Below, in pieces: positions 27,809-28,030 of a DNA stretch of 28,030 nucleotides; positions within the stretch are counted from its first letter, which is position 1; each line of letters opens with the position of its first letter. Below the pieces are notes generated by a model, which was not told the origin of the DNA, made no database searches, and was given only the letters and a program-made list of their open reading frames with translations. Source of the stretch: a virus. Location of the stretch: IMG/VR virus record IMGVR_UViG_3300021335_000069, positions 1 to 28,030 of that record, one strand, 5' to 3'. A program made the position numbers and the translations under genes.

Positions 27809-28030
27809 TCCCTAGTTTTTACCTTCTCACTCCTGGGATGGTTGAGATTTATACACTTGTCAAGACTGACGCGAACCGCACCCGCCTCAATCAACGCTAC
27901 CAAGAGAACACTATGACCTGCGCCAAGCCCTGCGACAACTGCCAGTGCAAGAAGTCGACTTCACCCTACGAGTCTGACTACGTCGAAATAGACCCCTCGC
28001 CCCTGGCGACCCAGTCCCGCAAAATGCTCG
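27805..28030 (+). CDS. Cys-cluster protein, cut by window end
   Basis: ATG 27805 overlaps the previous stop (ATGA) and the frame stays open to the right edge; ATG 27913 (MTCAKPCDNCQCKK) is another start in frame. Cys residues at C-x3-C-x2-C-x-C could bind a metal. At least 75 residues are visible; the 3' end is outside the window. No family recognised. Confidence 0.5.
   Translation, partial: MIPSFYLLTPGMVEIYTLVKTDANRTRLNQRYQENTMTCAKPCDNCQCKKSTSPYESDYVEIDPSPLATQSRKML

Noticed and set aside
1-28030. tRNA genes, CRISPR arrays, insertion sequences, integrase or attachment site
   Set aside because: None seen by eye: no cloverleaf/GGTTCGA-type arm in the gaps, no regularly spaced repeats, no transposase or integrase motif. 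The gaps are too short for most of these.

Overview
The window is part of the genome of a tailed double-stranded DNA phage, most probably one infecting marine picocyanobacteria (Synechococcus/Prochlorococcus). Three things point there: the LamG-like virion protein at the left edge has the composition and end sequence typical of cyanophage structural proteins; the small basic DUF5872- and DUF6321-type proteins are known mainly from cyanophages and giant viruses; and the phage carries a ThyX-type thymidylate synthase and sigma-70-family factors. These rest on remembered family knowledge, not a database search. Genes are tightly packed with many ATGA/TGATG overlaps. There is no integrase, repressor, tRNA or CRISPR array, and no gene-free stretch over 300 bases, so a lytic lifestyle is likely.

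Layout. 1-3490: the 3' part of a large virion/fibre protein, closed by a terminator. 3577-6267: a run of small plus-strand genes: an acidic protein with a HeH-like end, several one- or two-helix membrane proteins, and four Lys/Arg-rich proteins. 7148-6253: four overlapping small minus-strand genes. 7196-9667: a collagen-containing fibre protein, a two-domain endolysin (GH24 lysozyme plus C39-like peptidase) and a small protein. 12715-9734: minus-strand replication operon with a winged-helix initiator candidate, a DnaB-like helicase and a small protein. 12716-12896: a divergent control region full of direct and inverted repeats, a candidate origin or operator. 12897-19542: plus-strand replication, recombination and nucleotide genes: SAK3-like annealase, sigma factor 1, SSB, HNH-AP2 endonuclease, DUF3310 protein, RusA-like resolvase, RecE-like exonuclease and ThyX. 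19606-21749: small and large terminase. 21775-25396: sigma factor 2, DnaG-type primase and a metallophosphoesterase. 25487-28030: a ParB/Srx-like protein, glutaredoxin, a signal-peptide-bearing lysozyme-like protein and small proteins, the last cut by the window end.

How it fits together. The initiator candidate, helicase, primase and SSB form a replication set; no DNA polymerase is visible here. The exonuclease, annealase, SSB and RusA form a recombination set. ThyX, the DUF3310 protein and glutaredoxin may support nucleotide supply. Two sigma-like proteins sit beside two recurring upstream motif types. TANNATGG-like -10 boxes precede replication and recombination genes. A GGCAT(A/C)CTAGC-type box precedes the fibre, endolysin and small terminase genes. 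This suggests, but does not prove, phage-encoded promoter switching. Other points of interest are a hairpin directly before the endolysin start, a 22-base direct repeat flanking the HNH gene, and a shared hairpin leader before the annealase and SSB genes.
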